Positions 9,410-18,544 of a stretch of DNA of 64,000 bases are shown piece by piece. The DNA lies in the NCBI GenBank assembly GCA_009772925.1, contig WOUQ01000004.1:166566-230565 (forward strand), given 5' to 3'. The stretch comes from a bacterium (GTDB lineage: Bacteria; Pseudomonadota; Gammaproteobacteria; Burkholderiales; Thiobacillaceae). Every line of letters begins with the position of its first letter. Positions within the stretch are counted from its first letter, which is position 1. The notes below the pieces were generated by a model that saw nothing but the letters and a program-made list of their open reading frames with translations, ran no database searches and was not told where the DNA came from. A program made the position numbers and the translations under genes.

Positions 9410-12400
9410 ATGCCTAAATGTAAACGCTACCCGTGGCAAGCACTAGCGGAGAAGGGGACACACAAGGACAAGTGCGATTCCTATCCTGATGTACCACGCC
9501 GGGAGGTGGTGGCCGAGTTGGGACGGCCGCCTCGACGGGTACTGGAGATCGGCTGCTACAGGGGGGGCACTGCCCAGTACCTCAAGTCACTCTATCCGGC
9601 AGTCTGGGTGGCAGGCATCGAATTGTCCCCGGCGGCGGCGGCGGTGGCGCGTGGGCGCATGAATTTGGTTCTGAGCGAGAGATTCGAAGACGCGGACCTG
9701 GAAGGCCATGGTATTGGCCCTGGAAGCATCGATACGGTGATCCTGGCCGATGTGCTGGAGCACATGTATGACCCCTGGGGTGCTCTGGTGCGCCTCAAAC
9801 CCTATCTCACGGAAGATGCCCAGGTCATCGCCAGCATTCCGAACGCACGCAATCTTTGGCTACTGAACGAACTGGCCAACGGCCGTTTTCCATACATGCC
9901 CGAAGGGTTGTTGGACATCACACACATCCGTTTCTTTACGCGTGCGGAGATCGAAAAGCTGTTCCGGGAGACCGGATACTCCATCGAAAGCTGGGCGCGA
10001 ACCGCAGATGGCCGTCTGATGCACCTGCAACTACCCCCCGGCGCTACCACCGTGGGCACGGACAAACTCATCCTGAAAGACGTGACGCCTGAAGAGTTCG
10101 AGGATTTCAAGTGTCTACAATTCATCGTGCGGGCAAGGCCGCTGCCCGCGCATGACATGGATGTCCAAGGTGGCGCCAGACGAGGCGCATCCCCCCGCGA
10201 ACTCCCGGCAAGCATCCGTATCCTCGCGTATTCACGGGACGTGCGTATCTCCTCTTGTGCCCAGATCCGTCTTGTGCGTCCCATGCAACATGTGCAACCG
10301 CAATGCGAGTTGGTGTGGGCAAGTGACGCCGGAAGGAACGGGCTTGGCGTGCTGGATGAATCCTTGCTCCAGCATGCCGACCTGATCGTCCTGCAGCGCT
10401 CCTTTCCTGGAAAAGACACGGCGCTGTTGCTGGAGGCTATCTTTGCCTCGGGCAAGCCGGTGATCTACGAGACGGACGATCTCCTCACCTACCTGCCCGA
10501 AGACAACCCCCATTACGCGGAATTCGCCCCCAACAAGCCTTTCATCGAAGACGCCATGCGGCGCGCCCATGCCGTGGTGGTTTCCACACCAGGGCTTGCG
10601 CAGCGGCTCGCCGGCTATAACGCTAACGTCCGCATCCTGCCGAATTTTCTGGACTACAACCTGTTCTACCGCCCCCTGCCGGACAACGGCCGCAAGGTGA
10701 ACATCGCGGTTGCCGGTACATCCGCCCGGCCCGGGGATTTCAAGCTCATTGACGCGGCCCTGCGCGCGATCTGCGCGGAATATGGCTCCCGCATCCGCAT
10801 CAAGTTCATCGGCGCCATGCCTGAGTCTTGGATCGGCCATGCCAACGCCGAAGCTGTGCCGTTCACGCCGGATTACGGTGGCTATGCGGCCAGGATGAAG
10901 AGCCTGGAACTGGACATTGGCCTGGCGCCGCTGGAAGACAGTGCTTTCAATGCCTGCAAGAGCGCGATCAAGTGGCTCGAGTTCTCGGCCCTGGGCATGG
11001 CTGGCGTTTACAGCCACGTTCCAGCCTATCGGGACGTGATCGAGCAGGGCAAAACCGGCTTGCTGGTGGATAACCAGCCGGAGAAATGGATTACAGCCCT
11101 TAAGTTGTTGATCGACAATTTAGATTTCCGCAGGGAAATCGCCCTGTCGGCACAGCTCAAGGTGTATCAGGAGCATTCCCTACAGCGGCGCGCTGCCCTG
11201 GTGAACGAAACCTACCGGGATTTGCTACGGGACTTTGCGGCCAGCGGGGAGGACGCTGTCGCAGGGGAAGTGGATGCTGGAGAGGGGGCGCCTCCTTCGA
11301 CAACTGCCATGCTGGACTATTACGCCCTTTGGCAGGCCGGACATGGCTATCAGGAATGGGATCTGCACTGGATGGCAGATCGCATGGCGGCCTGGGGTGA
11401 GCCGGCACGCGTGCGCCTCGGTGTGATATGCCGCGCGGGCCGCGAGGATTTACTGGCCCACAACCTCAAGAGCCTGTCCGCCCAGTTCCATCCGGGATGG
11501 CATCTGGCCGTGCTGGCGGAGACGGGTGCACCGGATGGCCTGGGGGATTTGACCCGTGTCAGTTGGCATAAGGTGCCACCCGACTTCGCCATCACTTCGT
11601 TGAACGATGCTTTGCTGGAGGGAGAAGAAGATTGGGTCGGCATGGTGGAGGCAGGGGATCGGCTACCCCTGCATGCCACCTTCGCCGTTGCCGACGCGGT
11701 AAAGCGCCACCCGGAATGGCGGATGCTCTACAGCGACGAGGACCGTCTGGCTGCGGACGGCACTCGGCATACCCCTTTCTTTAAGACCGATTTCGATGCG
11801 GATATGCTGCGTTGCGCGCCTTTCTGCCTGGGTGGTCTGCTATTGCTGAAGCGCGATCTGTTTGCCGAACTGGGTGGCTTGCGACCGCAGACCGAAGGCG
11901 TCCTTACCTGGGACCTTGCCCTGCGCGCCAGCGAGCGGCTCTCCGCAGGCGAGGTCGGCCACCTGGCGGATGTTCTCTATCACCGTCATGAGGAAGGCGC
12001 ACATTGCCTGCGCGAGCCAGAGGAGGTTTGGCAGGTGGCTGGCGAGTGCCTGCGCGAGCACCTGAGCCGGCTGGGCTGGGGTGCGGATGTCGAGGATGGA
12101 CCGCTGCCCGGCAGCTTCCGCATTCGCCATCACATCCTCGACAACCCGCTGGTTTCCATCATCGTTCCAACCAAGAACAAGGTGGACCTGCTGCGCAACT
12201 GCCTGACCAGCCTCATCGAAGGCACCCAGTACAGCTACTGCGAGGTGCTGGTGGTGGACAACGGCAGCGACGACCCGGAAACCCTGGCCTACCTCCAGGC
12301 ACTGCGGGAATTGGGTTCCAACAGCCTGAAGGTACTTTCCTTCCCCGGGCCGTTCAACTTTTCCGCCATGAACAACATGGCCGCGCGGGAGGCGCACGGT

Positions 12401-14038
12401 GAATACCTGCTGCTGCTCAACAACGATACCCAGGTGCTGCACGAGGACTGGCTGGAGGAGATGCTGGGCTACGCCCAGCGCGAGGATGTGGGGGCCGTGG
12501 GCGCGCGCCTGCTTTATCCCGACGGCACCATCCAGCATGCCGGCGCCATTCTGGGCCTGGGCGGCATGGGGTCGAACCACGTTTTCAGCAAAGCCGCCGG
12601 TGACGACCCGGGCTACTACGGTCGCCTCATGTTGCCGCAGGCCTATTCGGCGGTCACCGCCGCCTGCCTGCTCACCCGCAAGACACATTACGAGGCGGTG
12701 GGCGGCCTCGACGAAACGACGTTCCAGGTCAACTTCAACGACGTCGACTATTGCCTCAAGTTGCGCGAACGCGGCCTCAAGGTGATCTGGACACCGCATG
12801 CCACCCTGCGCCACGAGGAGTCGGTGAGCCAGGCCGCTGCCGATGTCGAATTGCTGGCGCGGGAGGAAAAATACAAGCGGCTCTACCGTGAGGTGGAGGC
12901 GGTGGTGGCGAAGTGGCCGCGCTGGTTCGCCAACGACCCGGCCTACAACCGCAACCTCAGCCTGATCCAGCCCTTCCAGCCGGAACCTACACCAGCGCTG
13001 ACCTGGGATCCGGAATGGCACCCCGCGCCCCGCGTGCTTTCCATCCACGCGGATGCCATGGGCTGCGGCGAGTACCGCATCATCGCACCCATGCGAGCGC
13101 TGACCCGGGCCGGCAAGGTCATGGGCTGGGATGCCGCCGGCTATTTCCACCCCCGCGAGTACGCCCGCATGGACCCGGAGTCTGTGGTGTTCCAGCGCCA
13201 ACTAGAGGAGGGACAGATCGAATTCATGCAGCGCATCGCCCGCATTACGAAGGCCTTCCGCGTCTATGAACTGGACGACCTGATCTCCAACATCCCCATC
13301 ATGAGCTCGCAGAAGAAGGTGTTCGTGGAGCAGAAGGATGTCAACAAGCGTTTCCGCAAGGCAGTGAGCCTGTGCCACCGTTTCGTGGTCTCCACCGAAT
13401 ACCTGGCCGAGGCCTTCAAGGGCTATTGCGACGAAATCGTGGTGGTGCCCAACTATCTGGAGCGGGCGCGCTGGGACGGCTATCGGCCCATACGCCGCGG
13501 CGGTGCCAAGGCCCGCGTGGGCTGGGCCGGCAGCGCCACACACGCCGGCGACCTGAGGCTCATCGTGGATGTGGTCAAGGCCACCGCCGACGAGGTGGAC
13601 TGGATCTTCTTCGGCATGTGTCCCGATACGATCCGACCCCTGGTCAGGGAATTCCATGAACCCGTGAAGCTGGACGATTACGCCGCCAAGCTCGCCAGTC
13701 TGGATCTCGATCTGGCCATCGCGCCGCTGGAGGATATTCCCTTCAACCATGGCAAGAGCCATCTGCGCCTGCTGGAGTATGGAGTCATGGGCTATCCCGT
13801 GGTGTGCAGCGACATCACCCCGTATCGCGGCGCTTTCCCGGTCGCCCGCGTGGCCCCCAAGTTCAAGGCCTGGGTGGAGGCCATCCGCGAACGCGTGGCG
13901 GATCGTGATGCCCTGGCGCGTGAAGGCGATGCCCTGCGCGATCACATCCAGCGACACTGGATGCTGGAAGACCATCTGGATGTGTGGCTGCGCGCCTGGC
14001 TGCCGCCTACATCAGGTTTTTCCGAGCGGAGCCGATAA
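9410..14038 (+). CDS. Large multidomain protein: SAM methyltransferase + GT4-like + GT2 + second GT4-like domain
   Basis: 1542 aa. N-term VLEIGCYRGGTAQYL...DVLEHMYDPWGAL (class I methyltransferase); VSIIVPTKNKVDLLRNCLTSL...NNDTQVL...GGLDETTFQVNFNDVDYCLKL (GT2); two related modules with YETDDL/YELDDL and LAPLEDSAFN/IAPLEDIPFN. Confidence 0.88.
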   Translation: MPKCKRYPWQALAEKGTHKDKCDSYPDVPRREVVAELGRPPRRVLEIGCYRGGTAQYLKSLYPAVWVAGIELSPAAAAVARGRMNLVLSERFEDADLEGHGIGPGSIDTVILADVLEHMYDPWGALVRLKPYLTEDAQVIASIPNARNLWLLNELANGRFPYMPEGLLDITHIRFFTRAEIEKLFRETGYSIESWARTADGRLMHLQLPPGATTVGTDKLILKDVTPEEFEDFKCLQFIVRARPLPAHDMDVQGGARRGASPRELPASIRILAYSRDVRISSCAQIRLVRPMQHVQPQCELVWASDAGRNGLGVLDESLLQHADLIVLQRSFPGKDTALLLEAIFASGKPVIYETDDLLTYLPEDNPHYAEFAPNKPFIEDAMRRAHAVVVSTPGLAQRLAGYNANVRILPNFLDYNLFYRPLPDNGRKVNIAVAGTSARPGDFKLIDAALRAICAEYGSRIRIKFIGAMPESWIGHANAEAVPFTPDYGGYAARMKSLELDIGLAPLEDSAFNACKSAIKWLEFSALGMAGVYSHVPAYRDVIEQGKTGLLVDNQPEKWITALKLLIDNLDFRREIALSAQLKVYQEHSLQRRAALVNETYRDLLRDFAASGEDAVAGEVDAGEGAPPSTTAMLDYYALWQAGHGYQEWDLHWMADRMAAWGEPARVRLGVICRAGREDLLAHNLKSLSAQFHPGWHLAVLAETGAPDGLGDLTRVSWHKVPPDFAITSLNDALLEGEEDWVGMVEAGDRLPLHATFAVADAVKRHPEWRMLYSDEDRLAADGTRHTPFFKTDFDADMLRCAPFCLGGLLLLKRDLFAELGGLRPQTEGVLTWDLALRASERLSAGEVGHLADVLYHRHEEGAHCLREPEEVWQVAGECLREHLSRLGWGADVEDGPLPGSFRIRHHILDNPLVSIIVPTKNKVDLLRNCLTSLIEGTQYSYCEVLVVDNGSDDPETLAYLQALRELGSNSLKVLSFPGPFNFSAMNNMAAREAHGEYLLLLNNDTQVLHEDWLEEMLGYAQREDVGAVGARLLYPDGTIQHAGAILGLGGMGSNHVFSKAAGDDPGYYGRLMLPQAYSAVTAACLLTRKTHYEAVGGLDETTFQVNFNDVDYCLKLRERGLKVIWTPHATLRHEESVSQAAADVELLAREEKYKRLYREVEAVVAKWPRWFANDPAYNRNLSLIQPFQPEPTPALTWDPEWHPAPRVLSIHADAMGCGEYRIIAPMRALTRAGKVMGWDAAGYFHPREYARMDPESVVFQRQLEEGQIEFMQRIARITKAFRVYELDDLISNIPIMSSQKKVFVEQKDVNKRFRKAVSLCHRFVVSTEYLAEAFKGYCDEIVVVPNYLERARWDGYRPIRRGGAKARVGWAGSATHAGDLRLIVDVVKATADEVDWIFFGMCPDTIRPLVREFHEPVKLDDYAAKLASLDLDLAIAPLEDIPFNHGKSHLRLLEYGVMGYPVVCSDITPYRGAFPVARVAPKFKAWVEAIRERVADRDALAREGDALRDHIQRHWMLEDHLDVWLRAWLPPTSGFSERSR

Positions 14039-14074
14039 CACGCGCAAGCTCGGGCCAATTCGAAACAGTGGGAC

Positions 14075-15262
14075 ATGGCGATTCAGGATATTGGTACATC
14101 CAATTTATTCGTAACGTTTGCCAGCCGTAGGGCCAGCATGGACTCCCTCGCCCAGCGCTTGTTGAGCAGGGGACTGGAGTCCTTTGTGGCCAAGCGCTAT
14201 GACGAGGCCGTCGACCAGTTCAGGCGGGCGGCGGGGCTGGCTCCGGGCTCGGACACCGCAATCAACGCCCATGACTACATGGCGCGTTCCTACCTGGCCA
14301 AGAGGCAGCCGGAACGGGCGATACAAGCCTATGAACAGGCCATACGTATCAACCCGCAACGCACGGATACGCTGATCTCCCTCGCCAAGCTCTACATCAC
14401 CTTGGAGAATCCGGAAAAATCCGTGGAGCTGTACGAGAAGGTGGTGACCCTGGATCCGGGCGCCGCCAACCGCTACAGCCTGGGTCAGGCCTATCTGGAA
14501 AGCGGCCGCTTGCGTGATGCGGAAGCGCAGTTCCAGCGGGTGCGCGAGCTCGAACCCGGCAAGCCCAACGGCGAGTATGGCCTGGGCCTGAGTTATGCCA
14601 GGCAGGGGCGCACTGAGGACGCGGTCGGGGCTTTCGAAAGGGCTCTCGCAATCCAGCCGGATTTCAACATCGCTCGGGTGGAACTGGGTTACGCCCTGAC
14701 CGATCTGGGCGATCGCGACCAGGCCCAGGATATGGTTCGCGAACTGCAATCCAAGGCCAAGGATCTGGCGAACACCCTGAGCCAATACATCTACGAGAAG
14801 ACCCCGGCTGCCATGGTAGGGGTGGATGCCAGCAGCACCTTTCCCAGATCACGGGGGGCCGGCACCCTGGTCTCCTCGCTGAGCGCGTACCTTTCGGATC
14901 CCGGCGCCCAGCAGACCTTTTCCATGAAGTTCCTGTTCAGCAAACCCATGGATGTGGCCTCGGTCCAGAATGCTCTGAACTGGAGCATTACCCGCTCCCA
15001 GGACACCGGAAAGGGCGACGGCTACAATTTTGGCTTTGCCCTGCCCTCCACGGAAGTCGCGCTGGCGCGTTATCCGGTTTCCGTGAGCTATGACGCAACC
15101 TACCGGATCGCGACGGTGTTCTTCAGAGTCCAGCAGACCGAAGGCGGGGACGGCACGCTGGACCCCTCCCACATCCAGTTCAGCTTCGCGGGCAAGGATG
15201 CCACGGGGCTGGCCATGGACCCCGCGGCCGACGAGTACACGCGTTTCTCAGGTTTTGCCTGA
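14075..15262 (+). CDS. TPR-repeat protein of the flagellin locus (alternative start at 14138)
   Basis: Four to five TPR units (AIQAYEQAIRINPQ, SVELYEKVVTLDP, AVGAFERALAIQPDF) followed by a beta-rich C-terminal region of about 150 aa with no recognised family. Confidence 0.8.
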   Translation: MAIQDIGTSNLFVTFASRRASMDSLAQRLLSRGLESFVAKRYDEAVDQFRRAAGLAPGSDTAINAHDYMARSYLAKRQPERAIQAYEQAIRINPQRTDTLISLAKLYITLENPEKSVELYEKVVTLDPGAANRYSLGQAYLESGRLRDAEAQFQRVRELEPGKPNGEYGLGLSYARQGRTEDAVGAFERALAIQPDFNIARVELGYALTDLGDRDQAQDMVRELQSKAKDLANTLSQYIYEKTPAAMVGVDASSTFPRSRGAGTLVSSLSAYLSDPGAQQTFSMKFLFSKPMDVASVQNALNWSITRSQDTGKGDGYNFGFALPSTEVALARYPVSVSYDATYRIATVFFRVQQTEGGDGTLDPSHIQFSFAGKDATGLAMDPAADEYTRFSGFA

Positions 15263-15390
15263 TCCGCGCCGCGCAGCCACGCTTGATTCATCGCGGGCAA
15301 AGGGGAGCCTGCCGGGCCATCAGTCCCGCTTCTTCGAGTTTCCCGGAAACGTCTGGGCAGAGGCGTATCCAGTTTTTTTCTGACGTGCCC

Positions 15391-15418
15391 TAAAGTTTTT
15401 CCACGCGCGCGCCGAAAA
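15391..15418 (+). promoter_or_regulatory. Candidate sigma28 (FliA) promoter of flagellin 2
   Basis: TAAAGTTT-N12-GCCGAAAA versus consensus TAAAGTTT-N11-GCCGATAA; 88 bp before the ATG. Confidence 0.6.
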
Positions 15419-15505
15419 AGGACTGACTGCCCTCGATCATCCATTCTGAGGGGCAGCCAATCGGGATAGAAATCCCGTTATCCAACCCCAGAAAGGAGTT
15501 TTATC

Positions 15506-16360
15506 ATGGCAATCGGCGACGTCTCCCTCACTTCCGCGATGCGGTCCAACCTGGTCAGCCTGCAATCGACCGAGGCTTTGCTTGGCCGCACCCAAGAAAG
15601 ACTGGCGACCGGCAAGAAAGTCAACAGCGCGATCGACAACCCCACCAACTTCTTCGCCGCGCGGGCGCACACCCAGCGGGCCGACCTGCTCAACGGCCTG
15701 AAGGACAACATCGGCGAGGCGATCCAGACGGTGAAGGCTTCCGATAGTGGCGTTAAGGCTATCAACAGCACCATCGAGGCGCTGCGCGGTATCGTTTCCC
15801 AGGCGCGTTCGGCACAGACCTCGACCACTTCCGCCACCGACCTGGCGGGCCTTACCACGCAGTACAACGAACTGGTTCGCCAGTTGAACAACACGGCGGA
15901 GGATTCGGGCTACAAGGGTGTCAATTTCCTGACCAGCGGCGCACTGGCGGTCAACTTCAACGAACAGGCCTCCACCAAGCTGCAAATGCAGGGCTTCAAC
16001 GGCAGCGCCTCGGGCCTCGCGATTTCCGGCGGCACGCAAACAGGCTCGGGCACGCTGACGTCGGCCCAACTGACTGGCGGCACCGCCCTTGATGGTATCG
16101 AAACGACGCTGAATGCGGCCTTGGGCAAGCTGCGCACGGAAAGCGCCGGCCTCGCCTCCAACCTGTCCATCCTGACCACCCGTCAGCAGTTCATCACCGA
16201 CATGGTGAACACCCTGGTCGACGGTGCGGGCAAGTTGACCAACGCCGATACCAACGAGGAAGGTGCCAACATGCTGCTGTTGCAAACCAGGCAGCAGTTG
16301 GGGGTCACTGCGCTCTCGTTGTCGGCCCAGGCGGCACAATCGGTGTTGCGTCTGTTCTAA
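15506..16360 (+). CDS. Flagellin (copy 2)
   Basis: 284 aa, strongly similar to copy 1 along its whole length. Confidence 0.94.
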   Translation: MAIGDVSLTSAMRSNLVSLQSTEALLGRTQERLATGKKVNSAIDNPTNFFAARAHTQRADLLNGLKDNIGEAIQTVKASDSGVKAINSTIEALRGIVSQARSAQTSTTSATDLAGLTTQYNELVRQLNNTAEDSGYKGVNFLTSGALAVNFNEQASTKLQMQGFNGSASGLAISGGTQTGSGTLTSAQLTGGTALDGIETTLNAALGKLRTESAGLASNLSILTTRQQFITDMVNTLVDGAGKLTNADTNEEGANMLLLQTRQQLGVTALSLSAQAAQSVLRLF

Positions 16361-16422
16361 GCAGCGTTCACTCGTGATGCAGTGGGAACCGGGGAAACCC
16401 GGTTCCCAGCAAGGAGAAGAAA

Positions 16423-17145
16423 ATGGTGAACGAGGTTGGAAGCGTGGTTTCCTTTCCCGTTGCCATGCCGCGAACCATGTCCCATGGCGGGATGCCACCC
16501 GCCGGTCGCGGTCATCAGGAGGTGGGAATGGTGGGACTGGGCGTACAGATCCAGTCCGGGCTGCATGCCCAAATCAGGCAGGCCAAGGATGCGATTGCCG
16601 AAGCAGCCATGCAGATTCGTGGCGCCCATGCGGGCCTCAGCGCGGCAGATCAGTTGTTACGTGAAATCAAGACAAATCTGACACACATCGTCAAACAGTA
16701 CCCCCCTTATGCTCAGGACAACCCAGAACGCATTGCCTATTTGAATTCCATCACCGGTTTGCGCAAGCAACTCGAAGCACTGGCTTTCCCTCCAGCAGCG
16801 GAGCGCCCCGAAATTCCTGCCCAGGCGGCGCGGATCATGGATTGGCAACAGGTCTTGCCGCCCACAGCGGTGTTACCGCGCCAGGGCGATCTTGCGATTC
16901 CCGAGCTGAACCCGCAAACCGCCAAGGATGCTGAAGTCATTAACGCTCTGGACATGGTGAACCGGACGCGGGAGAACATCGCGCAGATCCAGAAGACCAT
17001 GTGGGAAGATGTGATGCGCTTTGTCGGCGGTCTGGATGCGGAGCGCGCGACTTTCCAGGCGGACCAGATACAGGGGTATGTGGCCGGCGGTTCCAGTCGG
17101 ACGATCGGCGGCGGCGCACAACAAGTCTTGGTGGATGCCGGCTGA
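16423..17145 (+). CDS. Hypothetical, predicted helical protein between flagellin 2 and flbT
   Basis: 240 aa ORF in tight array with flagellin and flbT; good codon structure; no family recognised. Confidence 0.7.
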   Translation: MVNEVGSVVSFPVAMPRTMSHGGMPPAGRGHQEVGMVGLGVQIQSGLHAQIRQAKDAIAEAAMQIRGAHAGLSAADQLLREIKTNLTHIVKQYPPYAQDNPERIAYLNSITGLRKQLEALAFPPAAERPEIPAQAARIMDWQQVLPPTAVLPRQGDLAIPELNPQTAKDAEVINALDMVNRTRENIAQIQKTMWEDVMRFVGGLDAERATFQADQIQGYVAGGSSRTIGGGAQQVLVDAG

Positions 17146-17156
17146 CGGATCAGGGC

Positions 17157-17555
17157 ATGCCGCTGCGCCTGGATCTCAAGCCCCATGAAAAGCTCTTTGT
17201 CGGCGGTGCCGTCCTGGTCAACGGCGACAGCCGCAGTACCCTTACGGTGCTCAACGATGTATCCATACTGCGGGAAAAGGATATTCTCTCCGAGGCGCAG
17301 GCCGACACACCCTGCAAGCGAATCTATCTCGCCATCCAGCTCATGTACATGGAACCGGCGAATATGGCCAATTACCATCAGGCTTATTGGTCTTTGGTCA
17401 AGGCGATCATCGCCGCCGCGCCCAGCGCCACGGAGCGCATTACCCGCATCAGTGAGGAAGTGTTGGCCGGCAATTATTATCAGGCCCTGAAGCACACCGC
17501 GAACCTGATCCAGTACGAGAAGGAGTTGTTGTCCAATGCCCGCGAATCCCCTTGA
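17157..17555 (+). CDS. flbT: FlbT-family flagellin regulator
   Basis: MPLRLDLKPHEKLFVGGAVLVNGDSRSTLTVLNDVSILREKDIL...RIYLAIQLMYM..., FlbT-like; start ATG 17157 inside ORF 17001. Confidence 0.85.
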   Translation: MPLRLDLKPHEKLFVGGAVLVNGDSRSTLTVLNDVSILREKDILSEAQADTPCKRIYLAIQLMYMEPANMANYHQAYWSLVKAIIAAAPSATERITRISEEVLAGNYYQALKHTANLIQYEKELLSNARESP

Positions 17556-17922
17556 TGCTTACCAGAGCGTCGAGAAATCGACCCTCTCCGGCCGGGAGTT
17601 GGAGGCCTCCGTACTCACCAAGGCCGCGCTCAAGCTGCAAGATGTGCAGCAGCACTGGAACGATGCCGACCGCGATGCCCTGCTCGACGAGGCCTTGAAG
17701 TTCAACCAGCGGGTGTGGAGCTTCTTCCAGTCCGAGATCTCCCAGGCGGATAACCCGTTGCCGGCGGAGATCAAGCAGAACATCCTGGCCTTGAGCGTAT
17801 TCGTCGATCGCCGGATCTTCGAGGTCATGGCGTATCCGTCCTCGGAAAAGCTGGACATCCTCATCAACATCAACCGAAATATCGCCGCCGGACTGCGTGG
17901 TGAACAGCCCGAAGCCGCGTGA
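17536..17922 (+). CDS. flaF: FlaF-family flagellar regulatory protein (copy 2)
   Basis: 128 aa; GRELEASVLTKAALKLQDV...LDEALKFNQRVWSFFQ...FVDRRIFEVMAYPSSEKLDILININRNIAAGLR; overlaps flbT. Confidence 0.85.
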   Translation: MPANPLDAYQSVEKSTLSGRELEASVLTKAALKLQDVQQHWNDADRDALLDEALKFNQRVWSFFQSEISQADNPLPAEIKQNILALSVFVDRRIFEVMAYPSSEKLDILININRNIAAGLRGEQPEAA

Positions 17923-18119
17923 CTGACGCGCCGAGGGGCGCTGTGTCCATTGGCGGCGTTTCGCGTTTACCAGTTACCCACTGTGCTCTTGCTGCAAGCG
18001 TCGCCGCATACGAGGAACACGGGCCGGGTAAATTACCCGTGAGCAGAGCCTGCCTCGAACAAGTCTGATAGCGCAGCGGGCTTACCGGCGCTGGCCAGCC
18101 TCATGATGTGAAATCCGGT

Positions 18120-18146
18120 TCAAGTTTCCACCCCCCGCGCCGAAAT
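18120..18146 (+). promoter_or_regulatory. Candidate sigma28 promoter upstream of DUF2802-fliK-fhlB
   Basis: TCAAGTTT-N11-GCCGAAAT, exact N11 spacing, 41 bp upstream of the ATG at 18188. Confidence 0.6.
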
Positions 18147-18187
18147 ATGGCTCAATCGGGCCTCTGATTTCGAGGGATGCGCGGGCC

Positions 18188-18544
18188 ATGCTGGATACCC
18201 TGACCTTTACCGGGCGTGAACTGCTGTTGGCGGTGGTGCTGGCCAGCGCGGTGTATTTGCTGGAGGTGCTGCTTTTTTCCCGCCGTCGCAACCGGGCGCG
18301 GCAAGACCGGCTGGCCATGCGCGTCGAGGAATTGGCGCGCGAGATGGCCGCGCTGGGTCAGCGTCTGGAAACCCTTGAAGCCCGCCCGCCCACCGATTCC
18401 ACCCTCGATGCCCTCCGGAACCTGCATGCCGAGGCCGCGCGCATGGCTCGTGCCGGCGCCACGGCGGCGGAATTGGCCGAGCAGCTGGGCATTTCCCTGA
18501 CCGAGGCCGAACTCATCATTGCCCTGCAGAAATCCGGGTCATGA
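18188..18544 (+). CDS. DUF2802-like small membrane-anchored protein
   Basis: 118 aa; N-terminal TM segment, coiled coil, C-terminal HTH-like ATAAELAEQLGISLTEAELIIALQ; upstream of fliK. Confidence 0.7.
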   Translation: MLDTLTFTGRELLLAVVLASAVYLLEVLLFSRRRNRARQDRLAMRVEELAREMAALGQRLETLEARPPTDSTLDALRNLHAEAARMARAGATAAELAEQLGISLTEAELIIALQKSGS

